From: JAGORM01 sp050255815 | Lineage (GTDB): Bacteria > Patescibacteriota > Microgenomatia > Levybacterales > GWA1-39-11 | Assembly (NCBI GenBank): GCA_050255815.1 | Contig: JBLMVJ010000012.1 | Span: 1-9,495 of the forward strand | Length of the DNA stretch: 9,495 bases | Reading direction: 5' to 3' | Shown here: piece after piece, positions 1 to 6,267 of the stretch | Position numbering within the stretch: the stretch's first letter is position 1 | How the letters are laid out: each line of letters starts with the position of its first letter | The notes under the pieces: generated by a model | Database searches by the model: none | The model's input: only the letters and a program-made list of their open reading frames with translations | Told to the model about the DNA's origin: nothing | Position numbers and translations under genes: made by a program

Positions 1-630
1 ACTCTTACGTTTGACTCCAGCTGTACAGGATACTTAACCGGAAGCGGAACTATAAGCGCAAAAGGGGATATTACCGCAACCGGGGGGGGGATCTATGGGG
101 ATGCGGTAGTTACTATAAACGGAACAGGGTCTCAAGCTTTTACCGGAGATCCGTCAACTGATCCCTACGTACCATCTATCGTGATTAACAAAACATCTGG
201 AACACTTAGTTTTGTAGATCACATTAAAGAACATAATGACTGGACGTATACCCAAGGGACGTTGAGCATGGGGACCAGTACTATTATTTATCAAGGCGAT
301 AGTGCCAGTACGCTTACAGTAACCGGCACCATGACTTATTACAGCCTAGAGTTCTTGTCTGACTGTAATAATGGCGCAACATTTACTGTTGCCAGCGGAA
401 CCACATTAACATCAACCGGAACTCTTACGTTTAGCTCCAGCTGTTTAGGAACGCTCAACGGGCCCGGCACTATTCATGCGCAGGGAAATATTACCAGTTC
501 CGGAAGCGGAATAGATGGAGATATATTAATTACGCTGGACGGCTCCAGTGATCAGACTGTTACAGCTACATCTACTGTGCCTTCGGGAAATGTAACTATT
601 AATAAATCTGGTGGGACTGCAACGCTTGCA
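1..630 (+). repeat. Tandem 420-bp (140-residue) repeat in the surface protein gene
   Basis: Bases from 1 and from 421 align in the same frame with a period of exactly 420 bp, starting with ACTCTTACGTTT in both copies. The proteins share TLTF-SSC, G-GTI-A-G-IT, GI-GD and INK at matching places, including one Cys per unit. The match is clear for about 70 residues; the first copy may begin left of the window. Divergence at many codons points to an old duplication kept as a structural unit. Confidence 0.75.
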
Positions 631-2466
631 CACGCTCTTAGCTTGAATAATACGGGTCAAACTTTAACCATCACTTCAGGAACCCTCAATCTGGCAAGCT
701 ATAATCTAACCGTTAACTCAACATTTACTTTAGGCTCTTCCGCAACCTTGAAGCTTCAAGGAGGAGAAACCGTAACTACGCCTACTACAATCAGCGCAGG
801 TAGTACCGTTGAATATAACGGAGCGGGAACGTATTCGTCTCTTGCAGCAGGAAACGCGTATTACAATCTCACCATAAGCGGGTCAGGATCATTTACCCCT
901 ACCGCAAACGTAACAATATCGGGTAACTTTACCCAAAGCGCAGGAACATTTAATATTGCGCCGTCCGGAATAACGGTATCAGGTAATTTTGCACGGTCAG
1001 GAGGATCATTTGTTCCGGGCTCCAGTACTGTAACGTTTGACAGTACGGGGGTAACTACTATATCAGGCTCCACTTCTTTCTACAATCTTACTTCAATTAC
1101 ACCGGGAAAGACAATAGATTTCACAAATGGAACAACTACCACTGTTACAAACACGCTTACTCTCAGGGGGTCATCTGAAGCTCTTTTAACCCTTGCGAGC
1201 ACCACTCCAACATCCCAATGGAATTTAAGCGTAAATGGAAGTGCGAACCTTTCACTTTTAAGCGTGAGGGATTCAAATGCTTGCGGTGGATCTAATAGCC
1301 CGCTTACTGCAACCGGGTCTCAAAACGTGAGTAATAACAGCTGCTGGAATATAACTGGATACTACACCGGATGGTATAACAACTCATGGACCCAAAGAAG
1401 AACTATTATAATAGACCATACAAAAGTTGGCAGTGACTTAGTTGATTTTCCTATGCTTGTTAAACTCTCCTCAGATTCAAATTTAGCCTCTAACGCACTT
1501 GCCAGCGGAAACGATATTCTTTTTACCTTGGGGGACGGAACCACTAAAATTCCTCATGAAATAGAAAAATATAATAATTCTACCGGTGCAATTGAAGCGT
1601 GGGTAAAAATACCGGTGCTATCAAGTACAGTAAATACAACTATCTATATGTATTATGGAAATGCAGCAGCTTCCAATCAACAGGATGCTACAAACGTCTG
1701 GGACAGTAACTATAAAGGCGTTTGGCATCTACCCAATGGGACAACTCTCACATCTACAGACTCTACAGCTAACGCTAATAATGGCACTGCAACCAGTGTA
1801 GATGCAACAACCGGGCAGATAGATGGGGGTGCACTTTTTAATGCCAGCACAGATAAAATAGATGTTGGAAACAACGCATCATTAAGAATTACCGGTAACC
1901 TAACTTTGAGCGCATGGGTAAAAGCAATAAACGACCCTCCGGGAGCTGACGATGGACATATAGTTTCCTCAAGTCATTCTGGAACTGATCGCGGATATTT
2001 AATCAAGTCTACACATGACCTTGGTCCTCAAAATTGGGCTATTCAGATATCAGGAACCGGAAGCGATGCAATTCAACGTTATGGTACAACTGTTAGGGCT
2101 CTAGGTACATGGTACTATGTTGTTGGAGTTTATAATGCATCTGGACAAACATTACATTTATACGTAAATGGAGCTCTAGATGACAACACGCTCTCTGGAA
2201 CTGTTCCTGCCGCTATTCACTCATCTGCAAATCATGTACAGCTTGGGCATGACGTAAATGATGTTAATATGACCTTTGATGGTGTAATAGATGAAGTACA
2301 TATCTCCTCTACTTCAAGAAGCGCCGGATGGATCCTTACGGAATATAACAACCAAAGTTCTCCAAGCACGTTTTTTACTATATCTTCTGTTGCATCCCAA
2401 AGACCCCTTTCTAGTGTAAGAGGAGGAACTAGAATAATAGGCGGGACAAAACTCCATTCAAATTAA
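1..2466 (+). CDS. Large secreted repeat protein with DUF2341 and LamG-like domains (5' end missing)
   Basis: The reading frame is open from the first base of the window, so this is the C-terminal 821 residues of a longer protein; GTG at 181 is not needed as a start. Residues 1 to about 450 are low-complexity, rich in Thr, Ser, Gly and Asn, with alternating beta-strand-like patterns (GTLTF, GNFT, TVTF) typical of extracellular beta-solenoid or adhesin-like regions. Two copies of a 140-residue unit start at residues 1 and 141. Residues about 454-575 match DUF2341 (start WYNNSWTQRR, then FPMLVKL, IPHEIEKY, YMYYGNA). Residues about 575-795 resemble a LamG/concanavalin A-like domain (LTLSAWVKA, WYYVVGVYNASG, LHLYVNG, GVIDEVHIS). 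This pairing is common in cell-surface proteins and suggests glycan or surface binding; that role is inferred. The protein ends in a short basic tail with two GGT(R/K) motifs. No membrane segment or LPXTG motif is visible in the part seen. Confidence 0.85.
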   Translation, partial: TLTFDSSCTGYLTGSGTISAKGDITATGGGIYGDAVVTINGTGSQAFTGDPSTDPYVPSIVINKTSGTLSFVDHIKEHNDWTYTQGTLSMGTSTIIYQGDSASTLTVTGTMTYYSLEFLSDCNNGATFTVASGTTLTSTGTLTFSSSCLGTLNGPGTIHAQGNITSSGSGIDGDILITLDGSSDQTVTATSTVPSGNVTINKSGGTATLAHALSLNNTGQTLTITSGTLNLASYNLTVNSTFTLGSSATLKLQGGETVTTPTTISAGSTVEYNGAGTYSSLAAGNAYYNLTISGSGSFTPTANVTISGNFTQSAGTFNIAPSGITVSGNFARSGGSFVPGSSTVTFDSTGVTTISGSTSFYNLTSITPGKTIDFTNGTTTTVTNTLTLRGSSEALLTLASTTPTSQWNLSVNGSANLSLLSVRDSNACGGSNSPLTATGSQNVSNNSCWNITGYYTGWYNNSWTQRRTIIIDHTKVGSDLVDFPMLVKLSSDSNLASNALASGNDILFTLGDGTTKIPHEIEKYNNSTGAIEAWVKIPVLSSTVNTTIYMYYGNAAASNQQDATNVWDSNYKGVWHLPNGTTLTSTDSTANANNGTATSVDATTGQIDGGALFNASTDKIDVGNNASLRITGNLTLSAWVKAINDPPGADDGHIVSSSHSGTDRGYLIKSTHDLGPQNWAIQISGTGSDAIQRYGTTVRALGTWYYVVGVYNASGQTLHLYVNGALDDNTLSGTVPAAIHSSANHVQLGHDVNDVNMTFDGVIDEVHISSTSRSAGWILTEYNNQSSPSTFFTISSVASQRPLSSVRGGTRIIGGTKLHSN
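82..90 (+). repeat. Nine-G homopolymer inside the surface protein gene
   Basis: A run of nine G encodes Gly-Gly-Gly in the first repeat unit; the matching place in the second unit reads GGAAGCGGA. Loss of one G would bring TAG at 107-109 into frame, and gain of one G would bring TGA at 159-161 into frame. The tract could therefore act as a slippage switch, or could simply be a sequencing weak point. Confidence 0.6.
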
Positions 2467-2540
2467 TGAATCCCCTAGCCATATAAGAACTACGTGCAGA
2501 TTTCTTGACACAATGTAATTTTGGATCAGGTAAGTTTGAG

Positions 2541-2557
2541 ATATATTCATAATATAT
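2541..2557. other. AT-only palindrome between genes
   Basis: ATATATT (2541-2547) and AATATAT (2551-2557) are exact inverted copies around CAT. It lies in the 158-bp gap between the surface protein and the glycosylase gene, about 55 bp upstream of the glycosylase -10 element. It could be an operator or just AT-rich DNA; there is no GC stem and T-run to make it a convincing terminator. Confidence 0.3.
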
Positions 2558-2612
2558 ATGAGTAGGAAGATTTAGAAAGGAATTTTTCCTCACTTTATAA
2601 ATAAAAATGTAG

Positions 2613-2618
2613 TATATT
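2613..2618 (+). promoter_or_regulatory. -10 element for the MutY-like gene, predicted leaderless
   Basis: TATATT ends 6 nt before ATG 2625, so transcription should begin at or next to the start codon. No good -35 hexamer is visible at 16-18 bp upstream. This placement favours ATG 2625 over the TTG at 2619, which overlaps the last two positions of the promoter region. Confidence 0.55.
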
Positions 2619-2624
2619 TTGTGC

Positions 2625-3434
2625 ATGGATAAAAAAAAAGAATTCAGGAAAAAGGTTTTGAATTTTTACCAGAAAAATAAGCGGGAGTTTCCCTGGAGAA
2701 ATACTACTGACCCCTATAAAATTCTCATCTCCGAGTTGATGCTGCAGCAGACACAAACGTACCGAGTTTTGCCTAAATACGAGGAATTTCTGAAGAGGTT
2801 TAAAGGATTCGAGGAATTGGCGAAAGCTTCCCAGGAAGACGTATTACGTGCCTGGAACGGACTTGGATACAACAGGCGGGCACTATACTTAAAACGAATT
2901 TCCAAAGCGCGATTCTGGACAAGTCAGAATGACGAATGGTTGAATCCGGAGTTTCTCAAAACCCTTCCCGGTATAGGACCTAATACTGCCGGCTCTATTT
3001 ACGTTTTTGTTACCAATAAACCGTACATATTCATAGAAACAAATATTCGGCGGGTTTTTATACATGAATTCTTCGAGGATCAAGACAGCATCTCCGACAA
3101 ACAAATACTCGAATTGGTAGAAAAAACGCTGGACCGGAAAAAACCCAGGGAATGGTATTACGCACTCATGGATTACGGCGCATATCTGGCAAAAACTCAA
3201 GTTAACCCTAACCGCAAAAGCAAACACTACACTAAACAATCTAAATTTGGAGGCTCTATGAGGCAGACCAGGGGAAGGATCTTAAAAATTCTCTTAAAAA
3301 CAGGTAAAATAGAACTTGCTGAGCTGGTTAAAAACTTTGAGGATAAGGCGAATTTTAATGAAGCCTTGAAACAGCTTGAAAATGAGAAATTTCTTGCAAA
3401 AAGTACTAAAAATGTGGTAGAATTAATACTATGA
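2625..3434 (+). CDS. MutY-like A/G-specific adenine glycosylase, clusterless
   Basis: This 269-residue protein belongs to the HhH-GPD superfamily of DNA base-excision glycosylases; MutY members remove adenine mispaired with 8-oxoguanine. Visible marks are FPWRN (22-26), DPYKILISELMLQQTQT (29-45) with the catalytic Glu at 37, WNGLGYNRRA (77-86), and the helix-hairpin-helix LPGIGPNTA (114-122). Two things differ from classical MutY. The catalytic Asp of the LDGNV motif is Glu138 here (FIETNIRRV). The four [4Fe-4S] cysteines that normally follow are absent; the whole protein has no Cys. Instead there is a basic stretch NPNRKSKHYTKQSKF (194-208) and then a winged-helix-like tail (212-267). From memory, similar proteins are frequent in Patescibacteria and are sometimes labelled HesB or endonuclease III. 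ATG 2625 is chosen because of the adjacent -10. The gene overlaps the next one by 4 bp (ATGA). Confidence 0.85.
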   Translation: MDKKKEFRKKVLNFYQKNKREFPWRNTTDPYKILISELMLQQTQTYRVLPKYEEFLKRFKGFEELAKASQEDVLRAWNGLGYNRRALYLKRISKARFWTSQNDEWLNPEFLKTLPGIGPNTAGSIYVFVTNKPYIFIETNIRRVFIHEFFEDQDSISDKQILELVEKTLDRKKPREWYYALMDYGAYLAKTQVNPNRKSKHYTKQSKFGGSMRQTRGRILKILLKTGKIELAELVKNFEDKANFNEALKQLENEKFLAKSTKNVVELIL

Positions 3435-3742
3435 GTCTATCTGAACGAACAATAAGGGAATTTAAACATAAACAGGAATATGAAAGCGGTAATTTTACAA
3501 CTATAGATCCCGAATCTTTGCTTGATGACCCTGCCGTTCATCATTATGTAGCAAAGTTTGCTCCGGATAAAAATAGGAATATGGCCAGGGATTTCTCCAG
3601 GAGTATGCAATCTGCAACACCGGAGGATATTGCTATGAGGTTGCACCACCAAGAAATTAGGAAAGGATACCTGCAACGTACCGGACAAATGGGAAAAAGT
3701 TGGCAAAACCGGAAAAATATCTATAAAAGAGCTTCCTTTTAA
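3431..3742 (+). CDS. Small basic protein of unknown function, coupled to the glycosylase
   Basis: I do not recognise this 103-residue protein. It is hydrophilic with no membrane segment or signal peptide. It has an acidic patch (IDPESLLDDPAVHH, about 25-38) and a basic C-terminal half (RNMARDFSRSM, MRLHHQEIRKGYLQR, WQNRKNIYKR), and probably is mostly helical and may bind nucleic acid (inference only). Its ATG overlaps the glycosylase TGA in ATGA at 3431-3434, and there is no Shine-Dalgarno sequence or promoter nearby, so translation should depend on termination-reinitiation from the upstream gene. That coupling is the main reason to believe the gene and hints at a joint role with the glycosylase. 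Confidence 0.7.
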   Translation: MSLSERTIREFKHKQEYESGNFTTIDPESLLDDPAVHHYVAKFAPDKNRNMARDFSRSMQSATPEDIAMRLHHQEIRKGYLQRTGQMGKSWQNRKNIYKRASF

Positions 3743-3754
3743 CTTATTTCTTTC

Positions 3755-3784
3755 TTGACATAATCCCCTTTTTTAGTCTACATT
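3755..3784 (+). promoter_or_regulatory. Promoter TTGACA-18 bp-TACATT for the CAP-domain gene, leaderless
   Basis: A perfect -35 (TTGACA, 3755-3760) is followed after 18 bp by TACATT (3779-3784). Six bases later the GTG start codon begins at 3791, so the transcript should start on or beside the GTG. There is no Shine-Dalgarno sequence. Confidence 0.75.
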
Positions 3785-3790
3785 AGTAAG

Positions 3791-4498
3791 GTGCAAAAAG
3801 GCAGGATTTTGCTATTCTTTCTACTGGTATCCACATCCCTTATACTGCTCTCCACCCTGCTTACCAAAATGTACTACACTTCAAAACTCGCCATGGGTGC
3901 AGGAAGAACATATCTAACCCAAAATGCCCAGGTAGCTTCCGCTTTGCCCTCCATAGCTTTAGCGAAGGAGGGAGACCCTAGCGCTACTCCAACTCCTTTC
4001 CCTACACCAACTTCCATCCCAATACTTATACCCACAAGTTTACCTACACCAACTCCCACTAGAATCCCCCTTACTCCTACCTTGCCCGCCGAAGTTTTAA
4101 CGAAGGCGGGACCCACTGCTACACCGGCCCCCATACCCCCAAGGTCCGGCGGCGGCCTCAGTGACCTTCTTTCCCAAATAAATGACTATAGAAAATCCCA
4201 GGGCCTTTCCCCGGTATCCTCAAATGCTGAGATCTGTTCTTTTGCTAAAATCCGGGCCGGGGAAATTGCGGGCAGCTTTAACCATGACGGCTTTACCAAT
4301 CGGATAAATTCCCACACACTGCCTTATTCTTCCTATAGTTCCATAACGGAAAACATAGCAATGAATTCAAATGAAGGTGACGTGGTAAAAGAATGGATTA
4401 ACTCATCCGGTCATGCGGAAAATATGCGTAAAGACACACCATTTGTCTGCGTGGAAAAATCAGGAAATTATTATGCGTATGAAGGATTAAAACCTTAG
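3791..4498 (+). CDS. Membrane-anchored CAP/SCP-domain extracellular protein
   Basis: This 235-residue protein has a hydrophobic N-terminal segment (about 5-24, ILLFFLLVSTSLILLSTLL) acting as signal peptide or anchor. A Pro/Thr linker with TPTP repeats follows (about 63-117), then a CAP (cysteine-rich secretory/YkwD-like) domain (about 123-233). The domain begins LLSQINDYRKSQGLSPV and shows the usual cavity residues: His165 (FNHDGF), Glu187 (TENIA), and His208 in the GHAENMR motif after Trp202. Cys149 and Cys220 could form a disulfide outside the cell. CAP proteins bind lipids or other ligands, and some are suggested to act on envelope polymers; the role here is unknown. The GTG start is supported by the promoter ending 6 nt upstream. 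Two palindromic repeats lie in the linker-coding DNA. The TAG stop overlaps the TAA of the opposing gene. Confidence 0.85.
   Translation: MQKGRILLFFLLVSTSLILLSTLLTKMYYTSKLAMGAGRTYLTQNAQVASALPSIALAKEGDPSATPTPFPTPTSIPILIPTSLPTPTPTRIPLTPTLPAEVLTKAGPTATPAPIPPRSGGGLSDLLSQINDYRKSQGLSPVSSNAEICSFAKIRAGEIAGSFNHDGFTNRINSHTLPYSSYSSITENIAMNSNEGDVVKEWINSSGHAENMRKDTPFVCVEKSGNYYAYEGLKP
3947..3972. repeat. Hairpin repeat, copy 1, inside the CAP gene linker
   Basis: The outer stem is CCCTCC (3947-3952) with GGAGGG (3967-3972); the inner stem is GCT (3956-3958) with AGC (3961-3963) around TT. Similarity to copy 2 includes flanking TTG and a downstream ACCC. It is read in frame as about nine residues (PSIALAKEG) between the membrane segment and the TPTP linker. 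Confidence 0.75.
4085..4110. repeat. Hairpin repeat, copy 2, inside the CAP gene linker
   Basis: Same 26-bp layout as copy 1, 138 bp downstream: outer stem CCCGCC (4085-4090) with GGCGGG (4105-4110), inner stem GTT (4094-4096) with AAC (4099-4101) around TT. Compared with copy 1, one base pair in each stem is changed on both sides (T-A to G-C, and C-G to T-A), so pairing is kept. It is read in frame as PAEVLTKAG. Confidence 0.75.
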
Positions 4499-4761
4499 GC
4501 TGTTCTTGGGTTTCTTTCGTACAGAATAACCGGCTCGCTTTTTCCGAATTTTCTGCTCCCCTCACCTGAAAGTTTTACAACAATGTGCCCATTATTGCGG
4601 TCTACCATAGCACTTTCATGGACCTCAAGCGTATTAACATTTGGTGGCAGGGTACCTCTTTGGGTTATTGGCCCGCTTTCCTCACTAGCCCGGCCAATAT
4701 TTATTGCTCTTCTTGCGAAGATCCCTTTCCTTGCAAATATTGCTCCTTCCGGTGATGCCAT
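4495..4761 (-). CDS. Small protein of unknown function, convergent with the CAP gene
   Basis: An 88-residue protein that I do not recognise. It is basic at the N-terminus (IFARKGIFARRAINIGRAS), then has a beta-strand-like middle (NTLEVHESAMVDRNNGHIVVKLS) and a polar C-terminus ending in ERNPRTA; no signal peptide or membrane segment is seen. I take this strand as coding, rather than the opposite hydrophobic frame at 4583-4798, because a TAATAT element ends 6 nt before ATG 4761, the same spacing as the other genes here. It also fills the space exactly up to the CAP gene stop. The longer start at 4767 would overlap the -10. The function is open. Confidence 0.55.
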   Translation of the reverse strand: MASPEGAIFARKGIFARRAINIGRASEESGPITQRGTLPPNVNTLEVHESAMVDRNNGHIVVKLSGEGSRKFGKSEPVILYERNPRTA

Positions 4762-4767
4762 AAACAT

Positions 4768-4773
4768 ATATTA
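4768..4773 (-). promoter_or_regulatory. -10 element for the small minus-strand gene, leaderless
   Basis: TAATAT on the minus strand is followed by 6 nt and then the ATG at 4761. No convincing -35 is seen 16-18 bp upstream. Confidence rests on matching the spacing of the other genes. Confidence 0.45.
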
Positions 4774-4834
4774 CTGCCGCATCAAACGGCCCGCTTGACG
4801 ATATAATGACGCAATAACACTAAAAAAAAGACAG

Positions 4835-4855
4835 AATCCTGACACCAGTCAGATT
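4835..4855. promoter_or_regulatory. Palindrome touching the -35 of the ATPase/winged-helix gene: operator candidate
   Basis: CTGAC (4839-4843) and GTCAG (4848-4852) are exact inverted copies around ACCA. The match extends outward with AAT (4835-4837) and ATT (4853-4855), leaving one unpaired C at 4838. The right arm ends on the first base of the -35 hexamer TTGCCA. The gene downstream encodes a DNA-binding protein, so autoregulation is a reasonable guess. Confidence 0.45.
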
Positions 4856-4883
4856 TGCCAAAAGGTTTTTTTGGAAGTACAAT
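4855..4883 (+). promoter_or_regulatory. Promoter TTGCCA-17 bp-TACAAT for the ATPase/winged-helix gene, leaderless
   Basis: The -35 TTGCCA (4855-4860, one mismatch to consensus) and -10 TACAAT (4878-4883, one mismatch) are 17 bp apart, and ATG 4891 follows 7 nt after the -10. The TTG at 4855 that opens the longest frame is thus the -35 box, not a start codon. Confidence 0.75.
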
Positions 4884-4890
4884 ATGGGAC

Positions 4891-6177
4891 ATGAACAGCA
4901 ATATTGTAGAAAAGCAGTACCCCATTACGTTTAGGCATGAGGATGCTGCAAAATTGGGCATGCTTTTGAAAAACCGCCGCTCCGTAGTGCTGGTAGGAAT
5001 GAAGCGCGTAGGGATCAGTAATTTCCTGCGCTTTTTCTTAAACCATAAAGAAATCAGCCAAACTTATATCCAAGAGCCGGGGCATTTGTTCATCCAGGTT
5101 GACCTGAATGATTTAGTGGAGCGGGATATTTTTCCGTTCTGGATTTTAACCTTCAAACGGCTTGCTGATTATGTAGATAAAAATATAGGAAACCAAAAAA
5201 TTAAAAAGCGCGTGAACCAGCTATTTCTGGACAGCATCCAGTCCCAGGATTTGTTTTTAACTATAGACGGCATCCGGGAAAGCTTAGTCCTTTTATCAGA
5301 AAACGGTTATACTCCAACCATCTTTTTCATACGGTTTGACCGCATTATTGAATACGCAACTTCTTCATTCTTTGGCAATTTTGAAGGCCTTATAGATGCT
5401 ACGCAACATAAGCTTTCTTTTGTATTCACCAGTGTGCGTCCGCTAGATACTCTTTCTTCAGAAGTGTTTACCAAGCATGCCCTGTCAGTTTTTGCGGACA
5501 CTATGTATATAGAGCCTGCAAAAAGCAAAGATGTGGAAATGCTGTTTTCCAGCACTGCAAAAAAATACAACATCACCATTTCTGATGAGCTGAAGAAAAG
5601 GCTGCTGTCTTTAGTAGACGGATATAACCAGTACCTGCAGTTTGCGCTCATTAAAATGCACGAGGAAAAAAATATCACCGTAAAAAACCTGGAGGATATT
5701 CTGCTCTCTGATGAACGTATTAGCCTGCAGTCTGAAGAGTTATGGGAAAGTTTAGCCGCTGAAGAAAAGGCTGTTTTGGAAAAAATAATTGGGAGAGAAA
5801 AACTTACAGAGGAAGACCGGAAAAACGGGGAATATCTTTTTAAGACCGGGCTTATTACGGAGAATGGAAAGTTCTTTAGCGTTTTGTTTGAGGCATTTTT
5901 AGAAGAAAAAAAGAACCTCAAAAAGAAAGAATCCCACGTGCTGGAACTTTCTAAAAAAGAGCATATTTTACTCCAAGTGTTAAGGTCCAAGAAAAATGAC
6001 GTATGTGAACGGGAGGAAATTATAGAACGGGTGTGGCAGGAGGCAGAATCAATTGGTGTGTCTGATTGGGCCATAGACCGGCTGGTAGCCAGACTCAGAA
6101 GCAAGTTAAAATCCCAGGGAGCACGGGAAGAAATCATTACCGTTAAAACCCGCGGGTATAAACTCATCGGGGAATAA
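4891..6177 (+). CDS. Degenerate AAA/STAND-like ATPase with C-terminal OmpR/PhoB-type winged helix
   Basis: A 428-residue protein, probably a cytoplasmic transcription regulator. Residues about 15-270 look like a P-loop ATPase core: VVLVGMKRVGISNFLRFF (32-49) sits at the Walker A place, IFFIRFDRI (144-152) at Walker B, and LSFVFTSVRPL (175-185) at sensor 1. The Walker A Lys is replaced by Ile42 (ATC), and the residue after Walker B Asp150 is Arg rather than Glu, so ATP hydrolysis is probably lost. Residues about 280-340 resemble the helical/winged segment that follows such ATPase cores (YLFKTGLI, FFSVLFEAFLEE). Residues 350-427 are a clear Trans_reg_C winged helix: LSKKEHILLQVL, REEIIERVW, AIDRLVARLRSKL, ITVKTRGYKLIGE. 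That DNA-binding domain is more often N-terminal when joined to an ATPase. No receiver domain or membrane segment is present. The start is fixed by the promoter at 4855-4883. Confidence 0.8.
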   Translation: MNSNIVEKQYPITFRHEDAAKLGMLLKNRRSVVLVGMKRVGISNFLRFFLNHKEISQTYIQEPGHLFIQVDLNDLVERDIFPFWILTFKRLADYVDKNIGNQKIKKRVNQLFLDSIQSQDLFLTIDGIRESLVLLSENGYTPTIFFIRFDRIIEYATSSFFGNFEGLIDATQHKLSFVFTSVRPLDTLSSEVFTKHALSVFADTMYIEPAKSKDVEMLFSSTAKKYNITISDELKKRLLSLVDGYNQYLQFALIKMHEEKNITVKNLEDILLSDERISLQSEELWESLAAEEKAVLEKIIGREKLTEEDRKNGEYLFKTGLITENGKFFSVLFEAFLEEKKNLKKKESHVLELSKKEHILLQVLRSKKNDVCEREEIIERVWQEAESIGVSDWAIDRLVARLRSKLKSQGAREEIITVKTRGYKLIGE

Positions 6178-6253
6178 TCACACTAGGTCATTAGCTTCTC
6201 CTCATTAGTCAAATTAAATTCCCATTTCAAATATCTGCGAGTCCACCAAGTGT

Positions 6254-6259
6254 TATAAT
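6254..6259 (+). promoter_or_regulatory. -10 element TATAAT for the DUF3800 gene, leaderless
   Basis: A perfect TATAAT ends 8 nt before ATG 6268, so the start of transcription should fall on or within two bases of the start codon. No clear -35 is seen in the 90-bp gap, and there is no Shine-Dalgarno sequence. Confidence 0.65.
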
Positions 6260-6267
6260 TTAGGCTT

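Noticed and set aside
2505..2536. TTGACA at 2505-2510, sharing TTTCTTGACA with the true promoter at 3751-3760
   Set aside because: No -10-like hexamer lies 16-18 bp downstream; the nearest (TAAGTT) is 20 bp away, and no gene starts there.
2429..2626. Minus-strand 65-residue frame across the gap before the glycosylase gene
   Set aside because: It overlaps the end of the surface protein and the promoter region, has an AT-driven composition, and no -10 at the usual spacing.
4583..4798. Plus-strand 71-residue hydrophobic frame opposite the small minus-strand gene
   Set aside because: It looks membrane-like, but the opposite strand has a promoter at the right distance and a more protein-like composition; the two cannot easily both be real.
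4801..4830. TATAAT at 4802-4807 with TTGACG just before it and a run of eight A after it, as a second promoter or terminator
   Set aside because: The TTGACG is only one base from the TATAAT, so they cannot form one promoter; the A-run has no stem on either strand. A weak upstream start remains possible.
5307..6167. Long minus-strand frame (286 residues) inside the ATPase/winged-helix gene
   Set aside because: It is a Ser/Phe-rich shadow of a gene with clear domains on the plus strand.
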